From assembly GCA_021782675.1 (NCBI GenBank), contig JAJXUS010000117.1, forward strand, positions 1 to 6,638: a stretch of DNA of 6,638 nucleotides, in the 5' to 3' direction. The stretch is from Acidobacteriota bacterium (GTDB lineage Bacteria; Acidobacteriota; Terriglobia; Terriglobales; Acidobacteriaceae). The translations under genes were made by a program, and so were the position numbers. Under the pieces are notes generated by a model, which was not told where the DNA came from, searched no databases, and saw only the letters and a program-made list of their open reading frames with translations. This document shows, in pieces, positions 1 to 5,412 of this stretch. Each line of letters starts with the position of its first letter. Position 1 is the stretch's first letter.

Positions 1-181
1 TGTTGGTGGTGCCGCGTTGTATCCTGTCGAAGAAGGTGGCAGCGAGCGGTTCGAGATGTACGATGGCGAAGCACATCGCCATCGAAAGACAGATCCAGAG
101 CGTCAGATAGCGATCGAGAAACGATAGCTGCTTCCGTCCGGCTGCTGGGGAACACGGTCTGCCTGCGGATACAGTCGCCAT
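1..181 (-). CDS. acr3: Acr3-type arsenite efflux permease, N-terminal part (runs off the window)
   Basis: Only the first 60 codons are present; the gene continues past base 1. After a roughly 18-residue polar leader the protein reads LSFLDRYLTLW followed by a hydrophobic segment (about residues 24-41) and then FFDRIQRGTTN. This is the usual N-terminal pattern of Acr3 (BASS superfamily) arsenite/H+ antiporters: the first membrane helix and the conserved GTTN just after it. The family exports As(III) through the inner membrane. Two in-frame ATGs are tandem, at 184 and 181. I prefer 181 because a GAGG at 189-192 then lies 7 nt away. Using 184 would give the classic ATGA overlap with the arsR stop. 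Either way the gene is translationally coupled to arsR and probably shares its promoter. The family call rests on a short but characteristic segment. Confidence 0.85.
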   Translation of the reverse strand, partial: MATVSAGRPCSPAAGRKQLSFLDRYLTLWICLSMAMCFAIVHLEPLAATFFDRIQRGTTN

Positions 182-591
182 CATCGGACCTCGCAGCATG
201 CGGCCGGGATTGTTTGCGGCAGCGGCGCGCCGCCCAGTCCGTATCGCGTGGGAGCGCAGCATGCGCGGTTGAGGCGCGCAACGTCGGCTTGCATCGCGCG
301 ATCTTCGTGGAATTGATCGAGGGTCAATCGCAGAATCTGTTCGGCGCCGGAATCAGTCAGCGCCGCAATTTTGTAGTGCATCCACTTCCCGTCGCGGCGG
401 GCGTCCACCAGCCCGGCAGCGCGCAGATAGGCCAGATGGCGGGAAATTTTTGGCTGCGGCAGTCCAAGAATCTCCACCAGGTAGCAGACACACACTTCCT
501 GATCGGCCATCAGGTTCAAAAGGCGCAGGCGCGTAGGGTCCGCCAGCGCCCGAAAGAGCCGTAGAAGATTCGTCGATCCCTGTCGAGGCAT
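181..591 (-). CDS. arsR: ArsR/SmtB-family arsenic-responsive repressor
   Basis: This 136-residue winged-helix repressor should bind the ars operator and release it on binding As(III). The core LFRALADPTRLRLLNLM is followed by EVCVCYLVEIL, the ELCVCDL-like metal-sensing element with Cys34 and Cys36. The recognition helix lies around residues 42-62 (LPQPKISRHLAYLR) and the wing at ARRDGKW. The C-terminal tail adds two vicinal cysteine pairs, Cys111-Cys112 and Cys132-Cys133, so As(III) could be bound by the classic CxC site, the tail, or both. The frame is open up to a TTG at 627, but that codon forms part of a good -35 box, so translation must begin later. The ATG at 591 is the next start and gives a normal ArsR length. 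It has no Shine-Dalgarno sequence and coincides with the predicted transcription start. The gene is coupled to acr3 downstream. Confidence 0.93.
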   Translation of the reverse strand: MPRQGSTNLLRLFRALADPTRLRLLNLMADQEVCVCYLVEILGLPQPKISRHLAYLRAAGLVDARRDGKWMHYKIAALTDSGAEQILRLTLDQFHEDRAMQADVARLNRACCAPTRYGLGGAPLPQTIPAACCEVR

Positions 592-595
592 ACTT

Positions 596-623
596 AAATA
601 TATACGCCTTGACGAATATGTAT
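596..623. promoter_or_regulatory. Predicted ArsR operator shared by both ars arms
   Basis: This is an AT-rich imperfect inverted repeat. The left arm AAATATATACG (596-606) and right arm CGAATATGTAT (613-623) match at 8 of 11 positions when one is reverse-complemented, around the 6-nt centre CCTTGA. Its size and AT-rich arms fit the operators of the ArsR/SmtB family. It covers the arsR -10 box and the arsM -35 box, so one bound dimer would block both promoters. Binding by this ArsR is inferred. Confidence 0.6.
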
Positions 624-627
624 GCAA
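599..627 (-). promoter_or_regulatory. Predicted sigma-70-type promoter of arsR-acr3
   Basis: On the minus strand, TTGCAT (627-622) and TATATA (604-599) are separated by exactly 17 nt. A discriminator of 7 nt leads to an A at 591, which is also the A of the arsR ATG, so the mRNA would have no leader. The -10 box lies inside the predicted ArsR operator, which is consistent with autorepression. Confidence 0.68.
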
Positions 628-637
628 GGGATAGATT
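609..637 (+). promoter_or_regulatory. Predicted sigma-70-type promoter of arsM-arsC
   Basis: TTGACG (609-614) and TAGATT (632-637) are separated by 17 nt. The -35 box matches the consensus at 5 of 6 positions and the -10 box at 4 of 6. The expected start near 644 leaves a leader of about 28 nt carrying a strong Shine-Dalgarno sequence at 659-665. The -35 box falls in the centre and right arm of the shared palindrome. Confidence 0.6.
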
Positions 638-671
638 CGTGTATGCAGATGTGTAATCGAGGAGGCTTCAG

Positions 672-1571
672 ATGCCAGAGCAAATCATCGATCGAGTGCA
701 GCAAAAATACGGGGCCGCGGCGAGCAGCACGCTATCCAGCCGCGACGCTGGGGTGAAGGCGGTAGCAGAGGCGTTTGGCTATTCTGCCGATGAGCTGGCC
801 TCGATTCCGGCGGAAGCCAATATGGGGTTGTCGTGCGGCAACCCGCTGGCGACTGCCAATCTGCGGCCGGGGGAAGTGATCGTCGATCTGGGATCCGGCG
901 GCGGCCTGGATGTCTTTCTCGCTGCGCAGAAAGTAGGTCCGGGTGGCAAAGCGATCGGCATCGATATGACGCCGGCGATGATCGACCGCGCGCGGGCGAA
1001 TGCCGCTACCGGTGGCTATAGCAACGTGGCGTTTTATCAGGCTTCCATCGACAATCTGCCCTTGCCGGACGCCTCCGCCGACTGTGTCATCTCCAACTGC
1101 GTGATCAATCTGGCTCCTGACAAATCGGCCGTGTTTCGCGAAATATTCCGCGTCCTCAAGCCTGGAGGCCGTCTCGCCATCAGCGATATTGCCCGCAAAC
1201 AGGATCTGCCTCCGGCCATTGCTTCCAGCCTGGCAGCGTACGTCGGTTGCATCGCCGGTGCGCTCTCGTTCGAGGAGTATCGAGCGGGTCTCCGCGCTGC
1301 TGGTTTTGAGCAAGTCACAATCATCGAGAGCGGTTCAGATTTGAATACCTATGCGAAGGTGAAAAGCCAGTCCGGCTGCTGCTCACCCGCCATGGGAGAG
1401 TCTAGCTGCTGCGGTCCTGTCCCCGGCGAGGATTCCTTGCACGCCGATCTGGCGCAGTTGCTGGCGTCCTATGACGTCAATCAGGCGGCGGCCAGCATCA
1501 AAGTCTTCGCGCTGAAGCCAGCATCCGGGGCAGAGGCGGCAACGGCCTGCGCCGGAGGTTGCCGATGCTGA
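672..1571 (+). CDS. arsM: Arsenite S-adenosylmethionine methyltransferase
   Basis: This 299-residue class I methyltransferase should convert As(III) to methylated arsenicals in the cytoplasm, using SAM. The SAM-binding motif I is [10 protein letters not shown] at 71-80, followed by the acidic loop IGIDMT at 96-100. The three cysteines known to be needed in ArsM are all identifiable: Cys55 in GLSCGNP, Cys143 in [12 protein letters not shown] and Cys193 in YVGCIAGAL. Their spacing matches family members such as CmArsM (Cys72, Cys174, Cys224). The C-terminal part is unusually cysteine-rich, with pairs at 236-237 and 246-247 and three more at 293, 297 and 299. GAGGAGG at 659-665 sits 6 nt from the ATG and fixes the start. 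The gene overlaps arsC by 7 nt, so the two are translated from one message. Confidence 0.95.
   Translation: MPEQIIDRVQQKYGAAASSTLSSRDAGVKAVAEAFGYSADELASIPAEANMGLSCGNPLATANLRPGEVIVDLGSGGGLDVFLAAQKVGPGGKAIGIDMTPAMIDRARANAATGGYSNVAFYQASIDNLPLPDASADCVISNCVINLAPDKSAVFREIFRVLKPGGRLAISDIARKQDLPPAIASSLAAYVGCIAGALSFEEYRAGLRAAGFEQVTIIESGSDLNTYAKVKSQSGCCSPAMGESSCCGPVPGEDSLHADLAQLLASYDVNQAAASIKVFALKPASGAEAATACAGGCRC
1554..1558 (+). promoter_or_regulatory. arsC ribosome binding site inside the arsM coding end
   Basis: GGAGG lies within the codons for the final AlaGlyGly of arsM and is 6 nt upstream of the ATG at 1565. It favours that ATG over the in-frame TTG at 1559, which lies right against the GGAGG. 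The arsM tail sequence therefore also serves as the arsC translation signal. Confidence 0.75.
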
Positions 1572-1990
1572 GAGTCATCTTCGCCTGCGTGCATAACGCC
1601 GGACGTTCGCAGATGGCGGCTGCATTTTTTAACCAGATGGCAGATCCCGCGAAGGCCCATGCTGTTTCAGCCGGAACGCGCCCGGCTGCACAGGTTCATC
1701 GTGAGGTGCTGGCCATCATGCGAGAGGTGGGCATTGATCTCAGGCAAGCAACGCCACAGAAACTGACAGATGCGCTTGTTCAAGATGCCTCTCTGCTGGT
1801 CACCATGGGCTGTGGGGAGCAGTGCCCCTATGTCCCCGGCCTGCGGCGCGAGGACTGGGTGCTGCCCGATCCCAAAGGTTTGCCGCTGGAGAAGGTACGT
1901 GGAATCCGCGACGCCATTCAGCGACGGGTCGCCGACCTGATTGCGCAGGAAGACGTGGCGAACTCAGGCGGAAGGACGACTTCCGCCTGA
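1565..1990 (+). CDS. arsC: Arsenate reductase, low-molecular-weight tyrosine-phosphatase fold
   Basis: This 141-residue cytoplasmic enzyme should reduce arsenate to arsenite, supplying the substrate for ArsM and Acr3. The phosphatase-type loop CVHNAGRS (C-x5-R-S) has its nucleophile at Cys8 and Arg14 near the N-terminus. The general acid is in the loop DPKG (Asp102). Two further cysteines in MGCGEQCP, Cys83 and Cys87, are placed to resolve the disulfide cascade, as Cys82 and Cys89 do in S. aureus ArsC. It is therefore not the glutaredoxin-dependent E. coli plasmid type. Whether thioredoxin or another thiol is the final reductant cannot be read from the sequence. The start is the ATG preceded by GGAGG inside arsM. 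Its last codons and stop form the left and right arms of a strong hairpin. Confidence 0.92.
   Translation: MLRVIFACVHNAGRSQMAAAFFNQMADPAKAHAVSAGTRPAAQVHREVLAIMREVGIDLRQATPQKLTDALVQDASLLVTMGCGEQCPYVPGLRREDWVLPDPKGLPLEKVRGIRDAIQRRVADLIAQEDVANSGGRTTSA
1964..1990. terminator. Perfect hairpin at the arsC / ABM-gene convergence
   Basis: TCAGGCGGAAG (1964-1974) pairs perfectly with CTTCCGCCTGA (1980-1990), giving an 11-bp stem with a 5-nt loop. It lies within the arsC 3' end; the arsC stop TGA is the last three bases of the right arm. No T-tract follows on either strand, so it is not a canonical intrinsic terminator. Because the two converging genes end only 9 nt apart, it may serve as a bidirectional stop or as a 3'-end stabilising structure. 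The structure is certain; the function is inferred. Confidence 0.5.
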
Positions 1991-1999
1991 TCTGCTAGC

Positions 2000-2299
2000 T
2001 CAGGAATGCTTTTCGGCGAGAATATCGATCTGCTCGATCTGTGGCGCAGTGCTGAACAGCTCTTCAGCGCGAGCGAACAGTGCCTTGGCTAGTTCGCCGC
2101 CTACGTGCGCCTGGCGCCCGGTCTCATCATCGAATGTGTCGAAGATGCCGAACTTGCGCGGCCCGAAACGCAGAGCAAACCACGATCGCGTTCCTTGCTC
2201 GCCGCGGGCGATGTTCACGCCTTCCCGCAAAAACTGTTCCACTTCTTTTTCTTTTCCAGGCCGCGCTTCCAGCGTGACCTGCAGAGCTACCTTTGACAT
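2000..2299 (-). CDS. Antibiotic biosynthesis monooxygenase (ABM) domain protein
   Basis: This 99-residue single-domain protein fits the dimeric alpha+beta ABM fold, shared by YgiN-like quinol monooxygenases and many uncharacterised proteins. Visible features are the first strand (VALQVTLEARPGKEKEVEQFL), the central GTRSWFALRFGPRKFGIFDTFDD strand pair and the helical segment AHVGGELAKALFARAEELF. It needs no cofactor motif, and none is seen. The substrate cannot be predicted. GGAGGA at 2303-2308 precedes the ATG and supports this start. The gene lies 17 nt downstream of the CPBP protease gene and is probably its operon partner. Confidence 0.85.
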   Translation of the reverse strand: MSKVALQVTLEARPGKEKEVEQFLREGVNIARGEQGTRSWFALRFGPRKFGIFDTFDDETGRQAHVGGELAKALFARAEELFSTAPQIEQIDILAEKHS

Positions 2300-2316
2300 A
2301 TTTCCTCCGATGGGCT

Positions 2317-3297
2317 TTAGATGCTCCTGGCCCCGGCGTTCGATTCATGCGCCAGACGGATTCCCCGGTTCGGTTGCGTCCGCCAAACAAAAAGCGTCGC
2401 CAGAAGGATAATCAGCAAAACCCAGACGCTCCCCTCCGGGCCGGTTGCCCCGCCGCTGATGAGGATCGGCCCCGACGGGTGCGCTGTCATCAGCCGTCCG
2501 GCGGAGACCAGCCCGCTATCGGGCGTGCCATACAGATAGGACTGCGACCAGTCCCACGCTGCGTGGAAGCCAATGGCCCACCATAAATGGCCCAGCCGCC
2601 ACAGGCTTAACGAAAAGACCAGCGCGATCAGCGCAGCCGAGAGCAGGCCGATGGGGCTTTCGCCCGGATTGCCACGATGAATGCCGCCAAAGGCAAGCGC
2701 CAGGATGACGGCCGCCGGCCAGAAGCGGATGCCGCGCGCCAGCGTGAAGAGCAAGTACCCTCGCAGCAGAAGCTCCTCCAGCAGGCCGACAAGAAGAAAG
2801 CAAATACCCCAGGCCAGCGCATATTCAATTGCGGTGGCAGCAGGCAGTGGCGACGGTGTCAGCGTCAGGTGATGGGTGGCGCGAAGAATCTCCACCAGCA
2901 GGGAGAGGAACGCAAATCCACACAGCAGGCCGATGAAAAACTGCCGCACCCGGCCGGCGCCGGCGAGGCCGTAGAACGTGAAGCCGTGCCCTTCAACCTT
3001 GCCCATCAGGGCCGTGGCGACCAGAACAATCAGCAGCGTCACGCCTTCGCTCAGGATGAAGATGGCGGGTCGCAACTCGGCTCCTTTGGCCGGCGGAGCA
3101 ATATGCCGGTGCACCATGATGACGTGGACGAGCAACTGGAACGGTACGGCCAGCGCAGCAACGATGGCGACGAACAGCAGAATACTCCAGCCCGCGCGCA
3201 GTCCATCGGGGCCGAAGAAGATCGTAGATTGGTGTTTTGCGGGGCTTCCTGACGAAAATTCCGGGGATGGAAGTGGCGCGGGCTGCTGGGTTTCCAT
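2317..3297 (-). CDS. CPBP-family intramembrane metalloprotease (CAAX protease-like)
   Basis: This 326-residue integral membrane protein begins with a Pro/Ser-rich cytoplasmic-looking stretch of about 35 residues. Several hydrophobic segments follow, near 37-62, 78-98, 118-137, 158-172, 192-205, 215-233 and 291-305. The CPBP/ABI catalytic motifs are present in order: EELLLRG with Glu174, Glu175 and Arg179; FGGIH with Phe203 and His207; and HAAWDW with His245 and Asp249, where Asn is more common than Asp. Members cleave prenylated or other membrane peptides or act in bacteriocin immunity; the substrate here is unknown. The start has GAGGAG 5 nt upstream of the ATG. The gene heads a probable two-gene unit with the ABM gene and lies 85 nt downstream of the pirin gene. 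Confidence 0.9.
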   Translation of the reverse strand: METQQPAPLPSPEFSSGSPAKHQSTIFFGPDGLRAGWSILLFVAIVAALAVPFQLLVHVIMVHRHIAPPAKGAELRPAIFILSEGVTLLIVLVATALMGKVEGHGFTFYGLAGAGRVRQFFIGLLCGFAFLSLLVEILRATHHLTLTPSPLPAATAIEYALAWGICFLLVGLLEELLLRGYLLFTLARGIRFWPAAVILALAFGGIHRGNPGESPIGLLSAALIALVFSLSLWRLGHLWWAIGFHAAWDWSQSYLYGTPDSGLVSAGRLMTAHPSGPILISGGATGPEGSVWVLLIILLATLFVWRTQPNRGIRLAHESNAGARSI

Positions 3298-3382
3298 AGG
3301 CTCCTCAACACGCAGGATGCAGAACTCGCTCCTATCCTACGCGGGTGAGGGGCCTATGCGGCTGAAATTGATCGTGGAATAT

Positions 3383-4291
3383 CTAGCGCCCGGTTTTCAG
3401 GAATGTCCCTTCGCGCAGCTCCTGAAAGGCCTGCTGCAGCTCCTGCTGCGTGTTCATGACAATGGGCCCGTACCAGGCGACGGGTTGCTCGAGCGGCTTG
3501 CCCGAGACCAGCAGAAAGCGGATGCCATCATCGCCGGCCTGCACGCTGACCGAATCGCCACTGTCGAACAGGACCAGCGAGCGGTTTTCCACGTCGGCCG
3601 GCGGCGCGGTATCAAACCAGCGTGCAGGCTCGGTCGGCACAGCCAGTGGTTCGCTGGCATTGCAGAACTTGCCGGAGCCGGCAAAGACGTAGGCAAATGC
3701 GTTGCGGACCGTCTCTACAGGCAGAGTTTTGCGCTTGCCGGGAGGCACAGAAACATCCAGGTAAATGGGATCGGCGGCGACGCCCTCGACTGGGCCCTTC
3801 TTACCCCAAAACTCGCCCGCGACCACGCGTACGTGGGTTCCGTCATCGTCGGTAGCGTCTGGAATTTCCCCGGATTTGACCTCCTGATATCGCGGCGTAG
3901 TCATCTTCATGGATGATGGCAGATTGCCCCATAGCTGAAAGCCGTGCATGCGGCCGGTGGCGTCACCCTTTGGCATCTCCTGGTGAATGATGCCGCTGCC
4001 GGCGGTCATCCACTGCACGTCGCCGGCGCCGATGGCTCCGCGATTGCCGAGGCTGTCGCCGTGCTCAACCGTACCCGCCAGCACGTAGGTGATGGTTTCA
4101 ATGCCGCGGTGCGGATGCCAGGGAAATCCGGCGAGATAGTCCTCGGGAATGTCGTTGCGAAAATCATCGAGCAGAAGAAACGGATCGAACTCCGCCGTTT
4201 TGCCGAATCCAAAGGCGCGCCGCAGATGCACACCGGCACCTTCACGGGTGGGTTTCGCGGTGATGAGCTGCTTGACGGGCCGGATGGACAT
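3383..4291 (-). CDS. Pirin family protein (bicupin)
   Basis: This 302-residue cytoplasmic protein has the two-cupin pirin architecture. The N-terminal cupin carries the metal ligands in FPWHPHRGIET (His59, His61) and GSGIIHQEMP (His103, Glu105), matching the Fe-binding His56, His58, His101 and Glu103 of human pirin. The C-terminal half ends with the family's conserved tail, SGKPLEQPVAWYGPIVMNT. Some bacterial pirins (such as E. coli YhhW) have quercetin 2,3-dioxygenase activity and others act in regulation; which applies here is unknown. The start is supported by GGGAGG 6 nt from the ATG. The 72-nt gap from vsr and the 85-nt gap to the next gene leave room for separate promoters. Confidence 0.93.
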   Translation of the reverse strand: MSIRPVKQLITAKPTREGAGVHLRRAFGFGKTAEFDPFLLLDDFRNDIPEDYLAGFPWHPHRGIETITYVLAGTVEHGDSLGNRGAIGAGDVQWMTAGSGIIHQEMPKGDATGRMHGFQLWGNLPSSMKMTTPRYQEVKSGEIPDATDDDGTHVRVVAGEFWGKKGPVEGVAADPIYLDVSVPPGKRKTLPVETVRNAFAYVFAGSGKFCNASEPLAVPTEPARWFDTAPPADVENRSLVLFDSGDSVSVQAGDDGIRFLLVSGKPLEQPVAWYGPIVMNTQQELQQAFQELREGTFLKTGR

Positions 4292-4363
4292 GGCGTGCCT
4301 CCCAAGGATGGTTTCGTGGCTATAGGATGCCGTAGTGTTGACAGGGATTCACCGTTGAGGACA

Positions 4364-4786
4364 TTAATCCCCGCCAGCCTGCAGGAGGATTTTTCGTAAC
4401 CGTCGCGCCAGTTTCGCATGGTCGGCCGTTTCGCATTCCCACACAGTGATCACACGCCAGCCTAACCGGCGAAGAGCCCGCACTACCTGAGCATCCCGTT
4501 CCACATTCCGGGCCAATTTCGGGCCCCAATACGATTGACGGCTGGCCGGCACCCGGCCATCGATACATCCGCGATGCTGATGCCAGAAGCACCCGTGCAC
4601 CTGAATAATGCATCGATGCCGCGGCAAAACAATATCCGGTTTTCCGGGAAGATTAGAAACATGCAGACGGTATCGGAACCCCATGCTGAAGATTAATCGC
4701 CGGACTGCAATTTCCGGTAACGTGTTCTGGCTGCGAATCCGCAACATATTTGCGGATCGTTGCGCGGCCGGGATTTTGTCCGTCAT
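4364..4786 (-). CDS. vsr: Very short patch repair endonuclease
   Basis: This 140-residue protein is the usual Vsr length. The family nicks DNA 5' of the T in T:G mismatches formed when 5-methylcytosine deaminates, starting repair. The signature LPGKPDIVLP contains the catalytic Asp51, and VHGCFWHQH contains His64, Trp68 and His69. The structural zinc ligands are probably Cys66, His71, Cys74 and Cys118 (in VWEC), paralleling E. coli Vsr Cys66, His71, Cys73 and Cys117. Glu25, a helix residue in the PEIAVRR segment, is also present. The ATG overlaps the HNH gene's TGA as ATGA (4783-4786), and only a weak ribosome site is visible, so translation is probably coupled. The expected role is to repair the mutagenic product of the methyltransferase encoded two genes upstream. 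Confidence 0.95.
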   Translation of the reverse strand: MTDKIPAAQRSANMLRIRSQNTLPEIAVRRLIFSMGFRYRLHVSNLPGKPDIVLPRHRCIIQVHGCFWHQHRGCIDGRVPASRQSYWGPKLARNVERDAQVVRALRRLGWRVITVWECETADHAKLARRLRKILLQAGGD

Positions 4787-5397
4787 TTCGCCGGATTCTT
4801 CTTCGGCGCGTCGGCCGCAAAGCGCACTATTTGCTGCGGAAATTTGGAGGCGAGCCAGCGGAGTACAGCCAGCTGATCCTCGCCAGTAGCACGCCGGATT
4901 TGGATGAGCAGCTTGCGTTGCGAGGGACGGTCGAGCGTCAGATTTCTCGCCCCTTCATTGCATACGGAACAGATTGCACGAAGATTTTCCGGATCATCCG
5001 AACCGCCCATTGATTTGTCGATGATGTGGCCGATCTGCAATCGGGTTTTCCGGGCCGCATCATAGGGGTGGGTTTCACCAGCAGGAGCGCCACACATCTG
5101 GCAAGTGAAGCCATTCCTGTCCAGGACATAGGCCCGTACTTCCTTGGAAACTCCGCGGGCGAACGCTGGTTGCGGCTTAGGATCTTCCAGAAGATACTGG
5201 CCCGGCTTCAGATCGCTCCGGTCATTGTGCGTGAGGATTTTATAGCCCTCCTCGGTGCGCAGTTCCCGTATACGGCGTGCCCATTCGGTTTTGTTCCCTG
5301 CGGCCTGACGCAATTCTTCAGTCTCAAAAACTCGTCCGACATTTCTCAAAAGGTATTCGCGAAGTTTGGATCGGGCTCCCTGACTACGATTTCTCAT
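4783..5397 (-). CDS. HNH endonuclease, probable restriction enzyme of the cassette
   Basis: This 204-residue protein has an N-terminal helical, winged-helix-like part (about 1-72) followed by an HNH nuclease domain (about 84-152). The domain has two zinc-knuckle cysteine pairs, Cys99/Cys102 in FTCQMC and Cys143/Cys146 in ICSVCN. The catalytic His124 is in QIGHI, with Asn138 in DDPENLR and Asn147 completing the motif. A short C-terminal tail ends in PKKNPAK. Lying 15 nt after a C5-methyltransferase gene and overlapping vsr, it is best read as the cleavage subunit of a Type II-like system, but a methylation-dependent or non-restriction role is not excluded. Only weak ribosome-binding sequence precedes the ATG, as expected for coupled translation. 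Some of the coding sequence is markedly less GC-rich than the flanks: 5341-5400 is 43 percent by hand count. Confidence 0.85.
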   Translation of the reverse strand: MRNRSQGARSKLREYLLRNVGRVFETEELRQAAGNKTEWARRIRELRTEEGYKILTHNDRSDLKPGQYLLEDPKPQPAFARGVSKEVRAYVLDRNGFTCQMCGAPAGETHPYDAARKTRLQIGHIIDKSMGGSDDPENLRAICSVCNEGARNLTLDRPSQRKLLIQIRRATGEDQLAVLRWLASKFPQQIVRFAADAPKKNPAK

Positions 5398-5412
5398 ATC
5401 CGATTTTTCCAG

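Noticed and set aside
592..627. Extended arsR start at the TTG at 627 (12 extra residues).
   Set aside because: The TTG is part of the predicted -35 box, it has no ribosome-binding site, and the added residues are not typical of ArsR proteins. The ATG at 591 gives a normal-length protein.
732..1313. Leftward frame of 193 codons inside arsM.
   Set aside because: It is antisense to a well-supported methyltransferase with all catalytic residues and has no recognisable domain.
2677..3252. Long rightward frame (191 codons) opposite the CPBP protease gene.
   Set aside because: It is rich in Gln, Arg and Asp with no recognisable domain, and it lies antisense to a clear membrane protease with conserved motifs. 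It is a shadow of a GC-rich gene.
3298..3382. Promoter search in the gap between the pirin and CPBP genes.
   Set aside because: I found no pair of -35 and -10 boxes with acceptable spacing; the gap has only the CPBP ribosome-binding site and a near-repeat CCTACGCGG / CCTATGCGG.
2978..3916. Long rightward frame (312 codons) opposite the CPBP and pirin genes.
   Set aside because: It spans two real genes and the gap between them on the opposite strand and has no family features. It is a shadow frame.
4338..4367. Rightward TTGACA at 4338-4343, suggesting an antisense promoter into vsr.
   Set aside because: No acceptable -10 box at 16-18 nt (the best is CATTAA with 18 nt), and no rightward gene follows.
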